64,000 nt of DNA, taken from assembly GCA_030586155.1 (NCBI GenBank), contig CP130741.1, positions 2,226,680 through 2,290,679 on the forward strand, given 5' to 3'. Below are positions 26,948 through 35,673 of the stretch, piece by piece. This DNA is from Eubacteriaceae bacterium ES3 (GTDB lineage Bacteria; Bacillota; Clostridia; Eubacteriales; Eubacteriaceae). Each line of letters starts with the position of its first letter. The first letter of the stretch is position 1. The position numbers were made by a program, and so were the translations under genes. The notes beneath the pieces are model-generated. The model was not told the origin of the DNA, did no database searches, and worked only from the letters and a program-made list of their open reading frames with translations.

Positions 26948-27788
26948 GGGGTTGAGCTTCCCATCGGCCTTTTTTGAGCATCCAGTATTCAGTATACCCG
27001 CAATTCAAAAGATAGTTTTCTGCTGCTTCGAATCCAAACACAATCCCATTATCAAAATGGGTATCTCCACCAATCGTTATTGGGATATTTCTATTTTTCA
27101 TTTCCGGGATAATCCAATCAGAGGGATATCTTCCCACACCCGGAACACGCATATCTGCGCCGGTATTAATTTCAATCATCGTTTTTGTTTTAGCAATTCG
27201 ATCCAGACAGACTTTAACAATATCTTGATACCAATCATCACGGTCATCAAAAAAACACTGATTTTGATTGAATTTTTTTATCAAATCAAGGTGTCCAAGA
27301 ATTTCCGGCTGGTAGGTCGTAACCATATCGCCGATAGCCTGATAGTATTCCTGTATGAAAGATTTAAAATCTCCTGCATAGAAGTTGGTAATTGCATTGG
27401 CAAAGTTTTCCCGGCTTTCATCGATATAGCCGATTACATCAGCATTGACAGTCTTAATCGTATGGATTGACATAATCACATAATCCAGGTCTTTTAACAA
27501 ACCCTTCGCCTGTTGGCTAATAGACTTTCTGTCCATAAAATAGTCTACTTCAAGACTTTTATATATCTCTATCTGGTCCTTATATAAGTTAATCAGACGT
27601 TCAACTTCAGCAAAATAAGCTGTTAGATTTTCTTCTTGAATGGTCCAGTCATTTTCAAAAGGTAGTGGCATATGTCCAGTGAGACCGATGCTTCTAAGTC
27701 CAGCCTTTATAGCTGCTAAAACCATTTCCTCTAAGCTATTCTTACCATCACAAAAATTCGAATGAATATGATAATTTGCCTGTATCAA
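26937..27788 (-). CDS. PHP-domain histidinol-phosphatase (HisK/HisJ family), TTG start
   Basis: About 283 residues of the polymerase-and-histidinol-phosphatase fold. Metal-binding residues are in NYHIHSNFCDGK, SIGLTGHMPLPFE, SLEVDYF, MSIHTIK, GHLDLIKK, INTG and GGDTHF. The family dephosphorylates L-histidinol phosphate in histidine synthesis; no other his gene is near, so another phosphoester substrate cannot be excluded. I choose TTG at 27788, which follows GGAGGG with six bases between, over ATG 27812, which has no suitable ribosome site. Confidence 0.83.
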   Translation of the reverse strand: MIQANYHIHSNFCDGKNSLEEMVLAAIKAGLRSIGLTGHMPLPFENDWTIQEENLTAYFAEVERLINLYKDQIEIYKSLEVDYFMDRKSISQQAKGLLKDLDYVIMSIHTIKTVNADVIGYIDESRENFANAITNFYAGDFKSFIQEYYQAIGDMVTTYQPEILGHLDLIKKFNQNQCFFDDRDDWYQDIVKVCLDRIAKTKTMIEINTGADMRVPGVGRYPSDWIIPEMKNRNIPITIGGDTHFDNGIVFGFEAAENYLLNCGYTEYWMLKKGRWEAQPLGV

Positions 27789-28002
27789 TTTGTTCCCTCC
27801 AAAACTTTGCATGAGCTGATTGTATCATGCTATGTACTTTAAGTAAATAAAAAAATGAAAATTTAAGGCCTGCAAACGTTTCTATAAATGAATTTTATGG
27901 ATAAACTCCCTCTTGCTCACCTATTTTCTCTTATGCAACATTAAAATTAAGCCCTGCATTTTGTATCATTACTGGGTAAGTTCTCCATTTGGTTCAATCT
28001 CT

Positions 28003-28066
28003 ACAGAAAAAGAGCCAAAAGAAAATGCTTAGCTAAACTTGCAATTTCTTTTGGCTCTTTTTCTGT
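28003..28066. terminator. Perfect 22-bp inverted repeat, bidirectional terminator
   Basis: Arms at 28003-28024 and 28045-28066 are exact complements (core AAAAAGAGCCAAAAGAAA) with a 20-base loop. A and T runs inside the arms make it a terminator for the ABC importer operon on the minus strand. The 325-base gap between that operon and the PHP gene holds nothing else I can identify. Confidence 0.75.
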
Positions 28067-28113
28067 GCGCGGCTTTATTTTTTGTCCATAGGACCGCCCA
28101 ACAATGTTTTTCA

Positions 28114-28872
28114 TTATAATATTTTGTTTAAAAAGCTCTTTGTCCGATCTTCTTTCGGATTTAAAATGACTTCTTCTGGCGTGCCCTGCTCGCAGATCAC
28201 ACCGCCATCCATAAAAATTACCCGATCAGCTACTTCGCGGGCAAAACCAATCTCGTGGGTTACTACCATCATGGTCATTCCTTCTTCCGCCAGTTTACGC
28301 ATCGTTGCCAGTACTTCTCCTACCAGCTCAGGGTCTAAAGCTGATGTCGGTTCATCAAACATCATTATTTTAGGTTCCATAGCTAATGCTCTGGCAATCG
28401 CAACACGCTGCTGCTGACCACCGGAAAGTCTTGAAGGGTACTGCGCTGCTTTGTCCGATAAACCGACCATTTCCAAAAGATCTAATGCTTTTTTTTGAAT
28501 TTCTTTTTTATCGGCTTTCTTAACAATAATCGGTGAAATCGTAATGTTTTCAAGAACCGTTAAATGGGGAAATAAATTAAAGTTCTGAAATACCATCCCC
28601 AACTCCGCACACATTTGCTGTACCTTTTGTGGATCTATGCGCATCATATCTTTATTGTTTTCACGTTTGTCGGTTAACTCCCCTTCAATATAAATTTCAC
28701 CGCTGGAAATTCGTTCAAGGTGATTTAAACACCGCAAAAGAGTACTTTTTCCGGAACCGCTGGCTCCTAAGATACAAACCACTTCACCTGGTTCAATCTC
28801 AAGATTGACCCCTTTTAAGACCTCGAGATCACCAAATGATTTTCTAATATCAACTAATTTTACCATACTCAT
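28114..28872 (-). CDS. glnQ: Polar amino acid ABC transporter, ATP-binding protein
   Basis: 252 residues, an ABC ATPase of the GlnQ/HisP group. Walker [11 protein letters not shown] (about 34-43), Q-loop [10 protein letters not shown], signature [15 protein letters not shown], Walker [15 protein letters not shown] and H-loop VVTHEIGFA are all intact. Last gene of a three-gene importer operon (binding protein, permease, ATPase), nine bases after the permease. The transported amino acid is not deducible; glutamine or a related polar amino acid is the family norm. Confidence 0.93.
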   Translation of the reverse strand: MSMVKLVDIRKSFGDLEVLKGVNLEIEPGEVVCILGASGSGKSTLLRCLNHLERISSGEIYIEGELTDKRENNKDMMRIDPQKVQQMCAELGMVFQNFNLFPHLTVLENITISPIIVKKADKKEIQKKALDLLEMVGLSDKAAQYPSRLSGGQQQRVAIARALAMEPKIMMFDEPTSALDPELVGEVLATMRKLAEEGMTMMVVTHEIGFAREVADRVIFMDGGVICEQGTPEEVILNPKEDRTKSFLNKIL

Positions 28873-28881
28873 ATCATCACC

Positions 28882-29547
28882 CTATCTTTTTTCATAAACT
28901 CCCAGTTTCTTCTCCATCCTATCGAATGCAACCTGAATAACCGTTGTCAGAAATAGATAGATCGCGGCAGCATAAATATAATAAATCCAGCTTCCCGTAG
29001 AACTGGCCATGGTTTTTGTCGTTCGAAGCAAATCAAAAAGGGCTATGGTCGAAACCAGAGAAGTATCTTTTAATAAAATAATCAGTTCGTTTCCTACCGG
29101 CGCTACCATCCGTTTGTAGGTCTGAGGAATAATGATTTTAGTCATCGCTTGACGATAACTCATTCCCAAGGCTTTAGCAGCCTCCATTTGACCACCGTCG
29201 ATAGATTCTATGGCTGCGCGGATTATTTCTGCCAGATAAGCCGTTGAGTTCAGTGAGAAAGCAATAAAAGCACACAGCATCTGATTAATAATCAGAGAAT
29301 TACCTGTAACATCCAGATAAATAATCGGTATTGCATAATAAATCATAAATAATTGCAATAATAGCGGCGTTCCCCGAAAAAACCAGATATAAAACCAGGA
29401 AATAGCGTTTGCAATACGATTATTGGAAATCCTCCCCAGTGCAACTACCACACCAAAAAGAACCCCAAAAACAATCGATACCAATGCAATTTCAATTGTT
29501 ACAACGGTTCCATCAAAAATCGCCCATAATTGGGTTTCATTTAACAC
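28882..29547 (-). CDS. Polar amino acid ABC transporter, permease
   Basis: 221 residues with about five membrane helices. The HisM/GlnP family signature is present: the N-terminal GTVVTIEIALVSIVFGVLFGVVVALGRIS and the EAA loop EAAKALGMSYRQAMTKIIIPQT (about 130-150) that docks the ATPase. It lies between the ATPase gene and the binding-protein gene. A single permease gene is present, so the channel is probably a homodimer. Confidence 0.92.
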   Translation of the reverse strand: MLNETQLWAIFDGTVVTIEIALVSIVFGVLFGVVVALGRISNNRIANAISWFYIWFFRGTPLLLQLFMIYYAIPIIYLDVTGNSLIINQMLCAFIAFSLNSTAYLAEIIRAAIESIDGGQMEAAKALGMSYRQAMTKIIIPQTYKRMVAPVGNELIILLKDTSLVSTIALFDLLRTTKTMASSTGSWIYYIYAAAIYLFLTTVIQVAFDRMEKKLGVYEKR

Positions 29548-29588
29548 GTTAGTATTTTTCCCTTCGTCAATAATTTAAAACAAGGACA

Positions 29589-29613
29589 GGACTTGTCCAA
29601 AATGGACAAGTCC
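29589..29613 (-). other. Intercistronic hairpin after the binding-protein gene
   Basis: Perfect 11-bp stem GGACTTGTCCA / TGGACAAGTCC with a three-base loop, between the binding-protein and permease genes, without a T run right after it. Such hairpins stabilise the upstream message or partly terminate, raising binding protein over permease. Function here is inferred. Confidence 0.65.
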
Positions 29614-29626
29614 CAGTAACTTTTTA

Positions 29627-30466
29627 CTACTCAATAACAATCAGTTCAGTATTGATATCAGTTGTCATATCTTTACCAAACCAAACATCAGAAATTTCTG
29701 TCAGAGTTCCATTTTCCTGTAAAGTCATAATTGCTGTATTAAGCGTTTCAACCAAAGCAGTATCTTCAGCTCGACAGGTAATTCCAATCGGTTCATTTGT
29801 CAGTACATCAGAGCTGATCACAAATGTATCAGGATCTTCAGAGACATAATACATAGCTACGCCAATATCAGTGATAACATTATCAATCTGCATTCCCTGA
29901 AGGGCAGCAAAAGCGTCCAACATTCCATCAAATTTCTGGATATCCACATTAACGCCTTCCTGTACTTTAAGAGCTTCTGCTGCAATATCGGCGGTTGTTT
30001 CAATCTGTGCTCCCAGAACTTTTCCTTCTAACTGAGAGAATTCAGTAACAGGTTCAGCGTCAGTTCGGGAAACAATAACAATCCCATTAGCAACGTAAGG
30101 ATCGGTCATCCCAAAGTTTTCCTGTCGTTCAGGAGTAATACTGGTACTGGAAATAATGACATCATACTGTTTTGCATTTAATCCATTGAAGATACCATCC
30201 CAGGCAACTGTACTGAATTCTACTTCAACACCCAGTTCTTCAGCCAGAGCATTGGCAAAATCGATATCAAAACCGACTAATTCGTTCTGATCATCACGGA
30301 ATTCCATTGGCAGATAGGTATCATCCACACCAATCGTTAAAACGCCATCAGCCAACGGATCATCAGCAGCTGCTGAATCATCAGTTGAGCTTGATGAACA
30401 ACCGGTCAGAACCACTGCAAATACCATTGTCACAACAACAAATAAAGCTAACAATTTTTTCTTCAT
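29627..30466 (-). CDS. Polar amino acid ABC transporter, substrate-binding lipoprotein
   Basis: 279 residues. A lipoprotein signal peptide ends in the lipobox VLTGC with Cys23 as the anchor, followed by a Ser-rich linker. The bilobed SBP_bac_3 fold begins at LTIGVDDTYLPMEFRDDQNELVGFDIDFANALAEEL, with the family's typical motifs, and includes FNGLNAKQYDVIISSTSITPER and GMQIDNVITDIGVAMYY. It captures the amino acid outside the membrane for the permease and ATPase downstream. It has its own strong promoter. Confidence 0.93.
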   Translation of the reverse strand: MKKKLLALFVVVTMVFAVVLTGCSSSSTDDSAAADDPLADGVLTIGVDDTYLPMEFRDDQNELVGFDIDFANALAEELGVEVEFSTVAWDGIFNGLNAKQYDVIISSTSITPERQENFGMTDPYVANGIVIVSRTDAEPVTEFSQLEGKVLGAQIETTADIAAEALKVQEGVNVDIQKFDGMLDAFAALQGMQIDNVITDIGVAMYYVSEDPDTFVISSDVLTNEPIGITCRAEDTALVETLNTAIMTLQENGTLTEISDVWFGKDMTTDINTELIVIE

Positions 30467-30499
30467 TTTCTTCTCCTTTTCATCTTCCTAATGTGATTA

Positions 30500-30528
30500 A
30501 TTATATATTAATTCTGCCTAATTCTCAA
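30500..30528 (-). promoter_or_regulatory. Promoter of the amino-acid ABC importer operon
   Basis: TTGAGA (30528-30523), 17-base spacer, TATAAT (30505-30500) on the minus strand; ATG follows 34 bases later with AAGGAGAAG as ribosome site. Confidence 0.7.
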
Positions 30529-30596
30529 GTTTTTTTCAAACTGCCCAAATTCACAGCTCTTAAAACCAGCTTAAGCAAAACAATCAAAATGACGAT

Positions 30597-31766
30597 TCAG
30601 GAAAAAACATCCATAAAAATGCCAAGTATATTGAACCCGCTAATCCAAGTACCAAGGACACTGCCCAAGTTGGCAAAAACAACGACCATCAGAACTTTAG
30701 TGACCTTATTTCGCCACAAACCTTTAACCGAAGAAAGATCACTAGCTAACGATTCGAAATCCTCAACCTTGGGCTTTCTGAAATGCGCTTCAACGATTCC
30801 AGCAAACCATCCCGCCGCCAGCAAGGGGTTCAAAGACGTGATAGGCGCCATCACCAAAGCGGTCAAAACAGATAGGATATGTCCACCAGCTATCAAGGTC
30901 CCCAGTGCAGAGAGCAAACCATTCCAAATAATCCAGCTTTTAGCCTGCTCAAGGCCAGATTGAGGGTTGACAAAAAAAGTAGCCAGGATGATTAAGAGAA
31001 TAATCGCCGGTATCGACCAACCGATAACTTTTGATGCCGAAGATTTTTTAGGGATCGTCTCCAGCTCTTTAATATCCTGCTCTTTATAAACCTCTTCTTT
31101 AATTCCCGGAACATGGGCAGCTCCCAGAACAGCGACAATTTTTTTTCCAGGCGCATTTTTAATCTTGTAGGCCAGATACTGGTCTCGCTCATCGACCAGG
31201 TATCTTTTTACCCCTTTGAATGCCGTTCCCATCTCAGCCAGTGCGGCACTCAGCATATCTTCGGATTTAAGGTTTTCCAGTTCTTCTTCTGTTATCTCTT
31301 CATTATCAACAACACTTATTGCGATTGAAAAAATCAGTTTTAGCTTCTCCCAAAAACCTGAACCTCTCCAGATACGATTAAAGGTAATCTGAATGTTTCG
31401 GTCCGCCAATACCAGTTTTGAGCCCATTTCTTTTGCACAGGCTATCCCTTCCAGCATTTCCTGACCAGTCTCAATTCCAAACTGATCAGCCATTTTTCGC
31501 TGATAATTGGAGAGCAGAATATTGATAAACATAAAGCCAGCTCGTCCACTTTTAATGACTTTAACAATATCTGTATTGGACCATTTCTCTTTTTGGGAGA
31601 TCGAATCATATCGCTGCTGATCCAGTTCAATACAGACAGTATCAGGTTTTTCTGACTCAATCAGCTGCCGTACCTCGATTGCACTGTTTTTTGAAACATG
31701 AGCGGTACCAATCAGTATGAGCTCCTTACCTTCATATTCCAGTCTAGTTATATTGTTAGATTCCAA
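30597..31766 (-). CDS. TraB/PrgY-family membrane protein
   Basis: About 389 residues. The soluble TraB/GumN-like part (about 10-215) has ELILIGTAHVSKNSAIEVRQLIE, VCIELDQQRYDSI and AVLGAAHVPGI; the C-terminal part has four or more membrane helices including PITSLNPLLAAGWFAGIVEA. Relatives include enterococcal PrgY/TraB, which dampens peptide-pheromone activity, and proteins of unknown role in many archaea and bacteria; the conserved His and Glu residues suggest a metalloprotease-like site. Start choice: TTG 31766 has AAAGGA six bases ahead; ATG 31772 or GTG 31787 are alternatives. It follows lplA directly. Confidence 0.82.
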   Translation of the reverse strand: MESNNITRLEYEGKELILIGTAHVSKNSAIEVRQLIESEKPDTVCIELDQQRYDSISQKEKWSNTDIVKVIKSGRAGFMFINILLSNYQRKMADQFGIETGQEMLEGIACAKEMGSKLVLADRNIQITFNRIWRGSGFWEKLKLIFSIAISVVDNEEITEEELENLKSEDMLSAALAEMGTAFKGVKRYLVDERDQYLAYKIKNAPGKKIVAVLGAAHVPGIKEEVYKEQDIKELETIPKKSSASKVIGWSIPAIILLIILATFFVNPQSGLEQAKSWIIWNGLLSALGTLIAGGHILSVLTALVMAPITSLNPLLAAGWFAGIVEAHFRKPKVEDFESLASDLSSVKGLWRNKVTKVLMVVVFANLGSVLGTWISGFNILGIFMDVFS

Positions 31767-31790
31767 TGCCATTCCTTTCTTTGACACAAT

Positions 31791-32777
31791 TTACATAAGA
31801 ATCATATCAAGGAGAGTCTCACGATCCAAGCCATTTATGTAGGCTGCCGGCTCGATATTTTTTAATACTTCATTTAGCGCCTGCTTTTCAGGTGAAATTC
31901 CAGTTAGAACCGTCTCCAGTTCTTTGATGTCGCCATTACCAAAATAATCGCCGAAAAAGTTAATATCGGTAATCAGGCCTTTTTCAACCTGCATCAGAAT
32001 CGTCACCAGTCCAAAGTCATATTTTCGTTCTTTTCTAATATTATATTGTGGAGAACGTCCATAATTCCATTCCCAGGTCCCATATTTTTCATCACGCAGT
32101 TTCTTTACAGCTTCGAACTCTTCCGCACTCAATTCTATTTCTTCAAGCTCTCCATTGGAAAACATTCGCTCAATCAGGGCTTTTTTAAAGTCTTCGAGGC
32201 TATAACCCGGATCCATATATTCAGAAATATTAGTCACACGGGCTTTCACCGATTTAACCCCTTTAGACTCTATCTTATCGGCTTTAACATTCAAAGCCCC
32301 TTGTATCGTAGAAAGTTTTGAATTAAACAATAAGGTTCCATGATGAAGAATTCTTGGCTTTCTAGCATATTGGGAATTACCGGAGAATTTTTTGCCATCA
32401 ATGGCGATATCGTTACGGCTGTTAAATTCAGCCTTTACGCCCAGTGAATTTAGGGCATCAACCACCGGTTTAGTGAAACTCTTAAAATCAAAGTCTTCCG
32501 TGTTATTGTCATTTACAATAAAGGTGAAATTGAGATTTCCCATATCGTGATAGACTGCCCCACCACCGGTTAATCTTCTAACCACCTTAATATTATTTTC
32601 CTTAACATATTCCTGATTAATTTCTTCGATCGTGTTCTGGTGTTTTCCGACAATTATGGCATTATCATTCTGCCATAATAAAAAATAACTTTCGTTCTGA
32701 TCCATATTGTTAAAGACGTATTCTTCAAACGCCAGATTAATTTCCGGATCGGTTTCTTTCCAATCAATGTATTTCAT
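31791..32777 (-). CDS. lplA: Lipoate-protein ligase A
   Basis: 328 residues. The biotin/lipoate ligase fold shows LLWQNDNAIIVGKHQNTIEEIN, RRLTGGGAVYHDMGNLNFTFI (about 67-90), the lysine-bearing DGKKFSGNSQYARK and the family's C-terminal accessory domain. It activates free lipoate with ATP and loads it on lipoyl domains such as GcvH or 2-oxoacid dehydrogenase E2; none is encoded in the window. It lies between the LacI regulator (nine bases) and the TraB-like gene. Confidence 0.92.
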   Translation of the reverse strand: MKYIDWKETDPEINLAFEEYVFNNMDQNESYFLLWQNDNAIIVGKHQNTIEEINQEYVKENNIKVVRRLTGGGAVYHDMGNLNFTFIVNDNNTEDFDFKSFTKPVVDALNSLGVKAEFNSRNDIAIDGKKFSGNSQYARKPRILHHGTLLFNSKLSTIQGALNVKADKIESKGVKSVKARVTNISEYMDPGYSLEDFKKALIERMFSNGELEEIELSAEEFEAVKKLRDEKYGTWEWNYGRSPQYNIRKERKYDFGLVTILMQVEKGLITDINFFGDYFGNGDIKELETVLTGISPEKQALNEVLKNIEPAAYINGLDRETLLDMILM

Positions 32778-32786
32778 GGTTGACCC

Positions 32787-33794
32787 TTAAATTTCCTTTA
32801 CCGAATCCCTAATCATTACTTCATGTGGAACATAGACATTACTGACATTACGATCTCCGTCTTTTTCACATAGTTTAATCAGCATGCGCATCGCAATCGC
32901 ACCAATATCATACATCGGCTGGGCGACAGTGGTAATCTGAGGTCTTGTCCATTCTGCAATCCAGAAATTGTTGAATCCACAAATACTTATATCTTCAGGG
33001 ATTTTCTTACCCATTTCCTCAGCACAACGAATCGCACCCAAAGCTGTCTGATCGTTAAAACAGAACACACAGGTAAATTCCATTCCGGAATTGATCGCTT
33101 TCTCCATCATATTATAACCGCCAGAAAGACTTAATTTTTCTTCTAAGACACGGTCATCAGAAAAATCTATGTTCTTTTCTTCAAAAGCCCGCAGGAATCC
33201 TTTTTTACGTTCCTGATAGATAAAGCCTTCTTCCAGCTCATCAAAAAACAGCATAAACTTGGTATGTCCTTTGTCAATAATTTCCATAGCTAATTCATAT
33301 GCCGCTTTTTCATTATTGATTAGAACGCCACTCATCTCTCCACTGTTATCCGGTACACAACCTAAGACTACTTCACTTGGAGCAGAAATCAGTTCTTCCT
33401 GCATTTCTTTACTCAGATCTTTTCCAACATAAATAATACCATCGCACTGTTTTTCAACCAGAACGTTCAGTGATTTTTTTTCTTTTTCAGGATCAAAATC
33501 AGTATTACTTAAAATGATATTATAATTGTATATACCACATACATCCTCTGCACCACGAACAATTTCAGTATAATAGGGGTTAGTGATATCTGGAATCATA
33601 ATCCCCATTGTATGGGTTTTCTGAATTTTCAAACTTCTGGCAATGGCATTCGGCTTATATCCCGTTTTCTTGATGGCTTCAAGTACCCGCTCACGTGTTT
33701 CTTCATTAACCAGAGGGATATTATTGACGACCCGGGAAACTGTGGCAACGGAAACATTAGCTTCACGTGCAACATCCACAATTTTTACTTTCAT
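32787..33794 (-). CDS. LacI-family transcriptional regulator
   Basis: 335 residues. N-terminal HTH and hinge helix (KIVDVAREANVSVATVSRVVNNIP...ETRERVLEAIKKTGYKPNAIARSLK, 1-60) and a periplasmic-binding-protein-like effector domain (HTMGIMIPDITNPYYTEIVRGAED onward; C-terminal ISICGFNNFWIAEWTRPQITTV). The effector is not evident; the closing contains no sugar-transport neighbour. Genes around it (aminotransferase and fumarase upstream, lplA downstream) suggest control of a C4-dicarboxylate/amino-acid step instead of a sugar operon, which is inference. Confidence 0.9.
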   Translation of the reverse strand: MKVKIVDVAREANVSVATVSRVVNNIPLVNEETRERVLEAIKKTGYKPNAIARSLKIQKTHTMGIMIPDITNPYYTEIVRGAEDVCGIYNYNIILSNTDFDPEKEKKSLNVLVEKQCDGIIYVGKDLSKEMQEELISAPSEVVLGCVPDNSGEMSGVLINNEKAAYELAMEIIDKGHTKFMLFFDELEEGFIYQERKKGFLRAFEEKNIDFSDDRVLEEKLSLSGGYNMMEKAINSGMEFTCVFCFNDQTALGAIRCAEEMGKKIPEDISICGFNNFWIAEWTRPQITTVAQPMYDIGAIAMRMLIKLCEKDGDRNVSNVYVPHEVMIRDSVKEI

Positions 33795-33828
33795 TTGATT
33801 ACCTCTTCTTTTTCTTTAAATTATATTA

Positions 33829-35094
33829 TTACGCTTTAGCACTAAGAACTTCATTCATGGCTTCAAGGATTAAAGCTGGCGAGCGCCGACATTTCTCTTC
33901 AGAGACTGCACACGGGGCGAAGCGAAGGCCTTTGGCAAGCCCAACAACAAAGACATTTTTTTCCATTAAACGATCACTGATTTCTCGGGAATGTTCACAT
34001 GGAATACTGATGAAAAAGCCATCTGAATAAGTAACAATTTTTAATCCTACTTTTTCAGCCTCATCCACAAAAGCCTTGGCCCGTGCTCTTAAAATACCCT
34101 TATAATGATTTTGTTCAGCAATCATCTGGTTATAAAGTTCGGGTTCCGAATATATTTTGCTGATTGTCTCCATGGCACCTCTGGTTCCGTTTGACCAGCT
34201 TCCCCGGTTTGAATATGTACAGGCATTGGCAAACTCTTCTGCAATCGACAAGGTGGGGGCAACACAAATAATGGCGCCATTTCTGAGTCCATACATAGTA
34301 TAGCCTTTTGAACAGCTAAAGGCATATAGCGTTAAAACATTATGAGGCATCCCAGTAAGCTTTCTCATGAATGCTCTGGCTTCATCCCCTTCACCCGAAA
34401 AATCAATATAGGCCAGATCTACCAGTAGAATGATTTTAAATTCCGGATTATCATTGGCTTCTTTTGTCACAAAAGCAATAATTTCGTCCCATTCGCTGTC
34501 AGTTATAGTATATCCGGTGGGATTATGGGCCGGTGTATTAAGAACTGACAGCACTCTTTTCTGTTTTTTAAGAAGCGCTTTCATGCTTTCTTTATAGGCT
34601 TCCATATTAAAACTGCCCTGTTCATTATAAAGCGGGAATGTGACAATTGAGCGTCTGTTTTCGTCAGCAATGGTATGATAAGCAGCCCAGTACCAGTCAG
34701 TCAAGAGAATCTGATCCCCTGGTTCCGTGTAATTAGCGAAAGCATGGCGAATTGCGCCTGTACCACCTGGTGTTGCCACTGCCTTGATGAAACCTTCATC
34801 CGGTTTGTAATCTTTAAAGCAGGCATTCACAACATCCTCGAGATAATCCGGTTGACCAGCTAAGCCAGAATAACCGGCTATCAATTCATTTGGCAGATTT
34901 TTCAAGGTATCATATACTGACTTCATTGTAATCAGTTTTCCTTCATCATCCATCAACGCCCCAATTGTTGAATTAATAACCGCTTCAGGACCCAGTTCGC
35001 TCGTTTTCTTCGCTGCTTCACCAGCAATTCGGAAAATAGGATCTGTGCCACCTTCCCGCAATGATGACTCAATAACCATTTCTGCTTGTTTCAT
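33829..35094 (-). CDS. Class I/II PLP-dependent aminotransferase
   Basis: 421 residues of fold type I. The PLP-binding lysine is in LYAFSCSKGYTMYGLRNG, with AHNPTGYTITDSEWDEII (Asn contacting substrate), LLVDLAYIDF (Asp pairing the pyridine nitrogen), GGTGAIRHAF and a C-terminal Arg in GLRFAPCAVS. It is longer than typical AspC and resembles the clostridial aspartate/aromatic aminotransferase group. Neighbouring fumarase genes 27 bases upstream make an aspartate-oxaloacetate exchange plausible, but substrate is not proven. Confidence 0.88.
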   Translation of the reverse strand: MKQAEMVIESSLREGGTDPIFRIAGEAAKKTSELGPEAVINSTIGALMDDEGKLITMKSVYDTLKNLPNELIAGYSGLAGQPDYLEDVVNACFKDYKPDEGFIKAVATPGGTGAIRHAFANYTEPGDQILLTDWYWAAYHTIADENRRSIVTFPLYNEQGSFNMEAYKESMKALLKKQKRVLSVLNTPAHNPTGYTITDSEWDEIIAFVTKEANDNPEFKIILLVDLAYIDFSGEGDEARAFMRKLTGMPHNVLTLYAFSCSKGYTMYGLRNGAIICVAPTLSIAEEFANACTYSNRGSWSNGTRGAMETISKIYSEPELYNQMIAEQNHYKGILRARAKAFVDEAEKVGLKIVTYSDGFFISIPCEHSREISDRLMEKNVFVVGLAKGLRFAPCAVSEEKCRRSPALILEAMNEVLSAKA

Positions 35095-35121
35095 TTTTCA
35101 ATCTCCTCAATTTTTCTTAAT

Positions 35122-35673
35122 TTATCTTGAATATTTTTTTCTTTCTGTTTCATATAAATTGTTGCCCTGGGCATCAATTACCACAATAGCCGGAAAATCC
35201 TCAACCACCAGTTTTCGGATCGCTTCGGTTCCCAAATCTTCGTATGCCAGGACTTCAGATGACTTGATCAGACTCTGAAACAAGGCTCCAGCACCACCAA
35301 CGCAGCCAAGATAGACCGCATGATGACTAATCATTGCATTAATGACGCGTTCGCTGCGATTGCCTTTTCCCATCATTACTCCCAGACCATGTTCAAGAAG
35401 TTCTGGGGTGAACAAATCCATTCGTCCACTCGTTGTCGGACCGGCAGAACCGATGATTTCACCCGGTTTTGCCGGACAAGGTCCAACATAATAAATCAGC
35501 TGATCTTTCAAATCAACGGGCAGGGAAATCCCCTTTTCAAGGTTTTCAATCATTCTTTTATGGGCTGCATCTCTAGCTGTATAAATAACACCGGAAATTC
35601 GCACATGATCTCCGGCTTTCAATTTATTTCTAACTTCCTGTGTGATTGGCGTTTTTATCTGAATAATTCCCAT
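35122..35673 (-). CDS. fumB: Fumarate hydratase, beta subunit (Fe-S hydro-lyase)
   Basis: 183 residues, the C-terminal-type subunit of two-part class I fumarase/tartrate dehydratase. Visible motifs are GDHVRISGVIYTARDAAHKRM, YYVGPCPAKPGEIIGSAGPTTSGRMD and MMGKGNRS, then AVYLGCVGGAGAL and EDFPAIVVIDAQGNNLY. It interconverts fumarate and malate together with the alpha subunit encoded immediately upstream; the ATG shares a base with the alpha stop. L-tartrate dehydratase is the alternative activity, but the context favours fumarase. Confidence 0.92.
   Translation of the reverse strand: MGIIQIKTPITQEVRNKLKAGDHVRISGVIYTARDAAHKRMIENLEKGISLPVDLKDQLIYYVGPCPAKPGEIIGSAGPTTSGRMDLFTPELLEHGLGVMMGKGNRSERVINAMISHHAVYLGCVGGAGALFQSLIKSSEVLAYEDLGTEAIRKLVVEDFPAIVVIDAQGNNLYETERKKYSR

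Noticed and set aside
26952-27470. Plus-strand open frame of 172 codons
   Set aside because: Antisense shadow of the PHP phosphatase gene, whose metal-binding motifs are intact.
27868-27885. cre-like TGCAAACGTTTCTA upstream of the PHP gene
   Set aside because: Mismatches at several fixed positions and no promoter identified beside it.
30307-30963. Plus-strand open frame of 218 codons across the binding-protein start and the TraB-like 3' end
   Set aside because: It runs antisense to two firmly identified genes and through their promoter, has low-complexity composition and no ribosome site.
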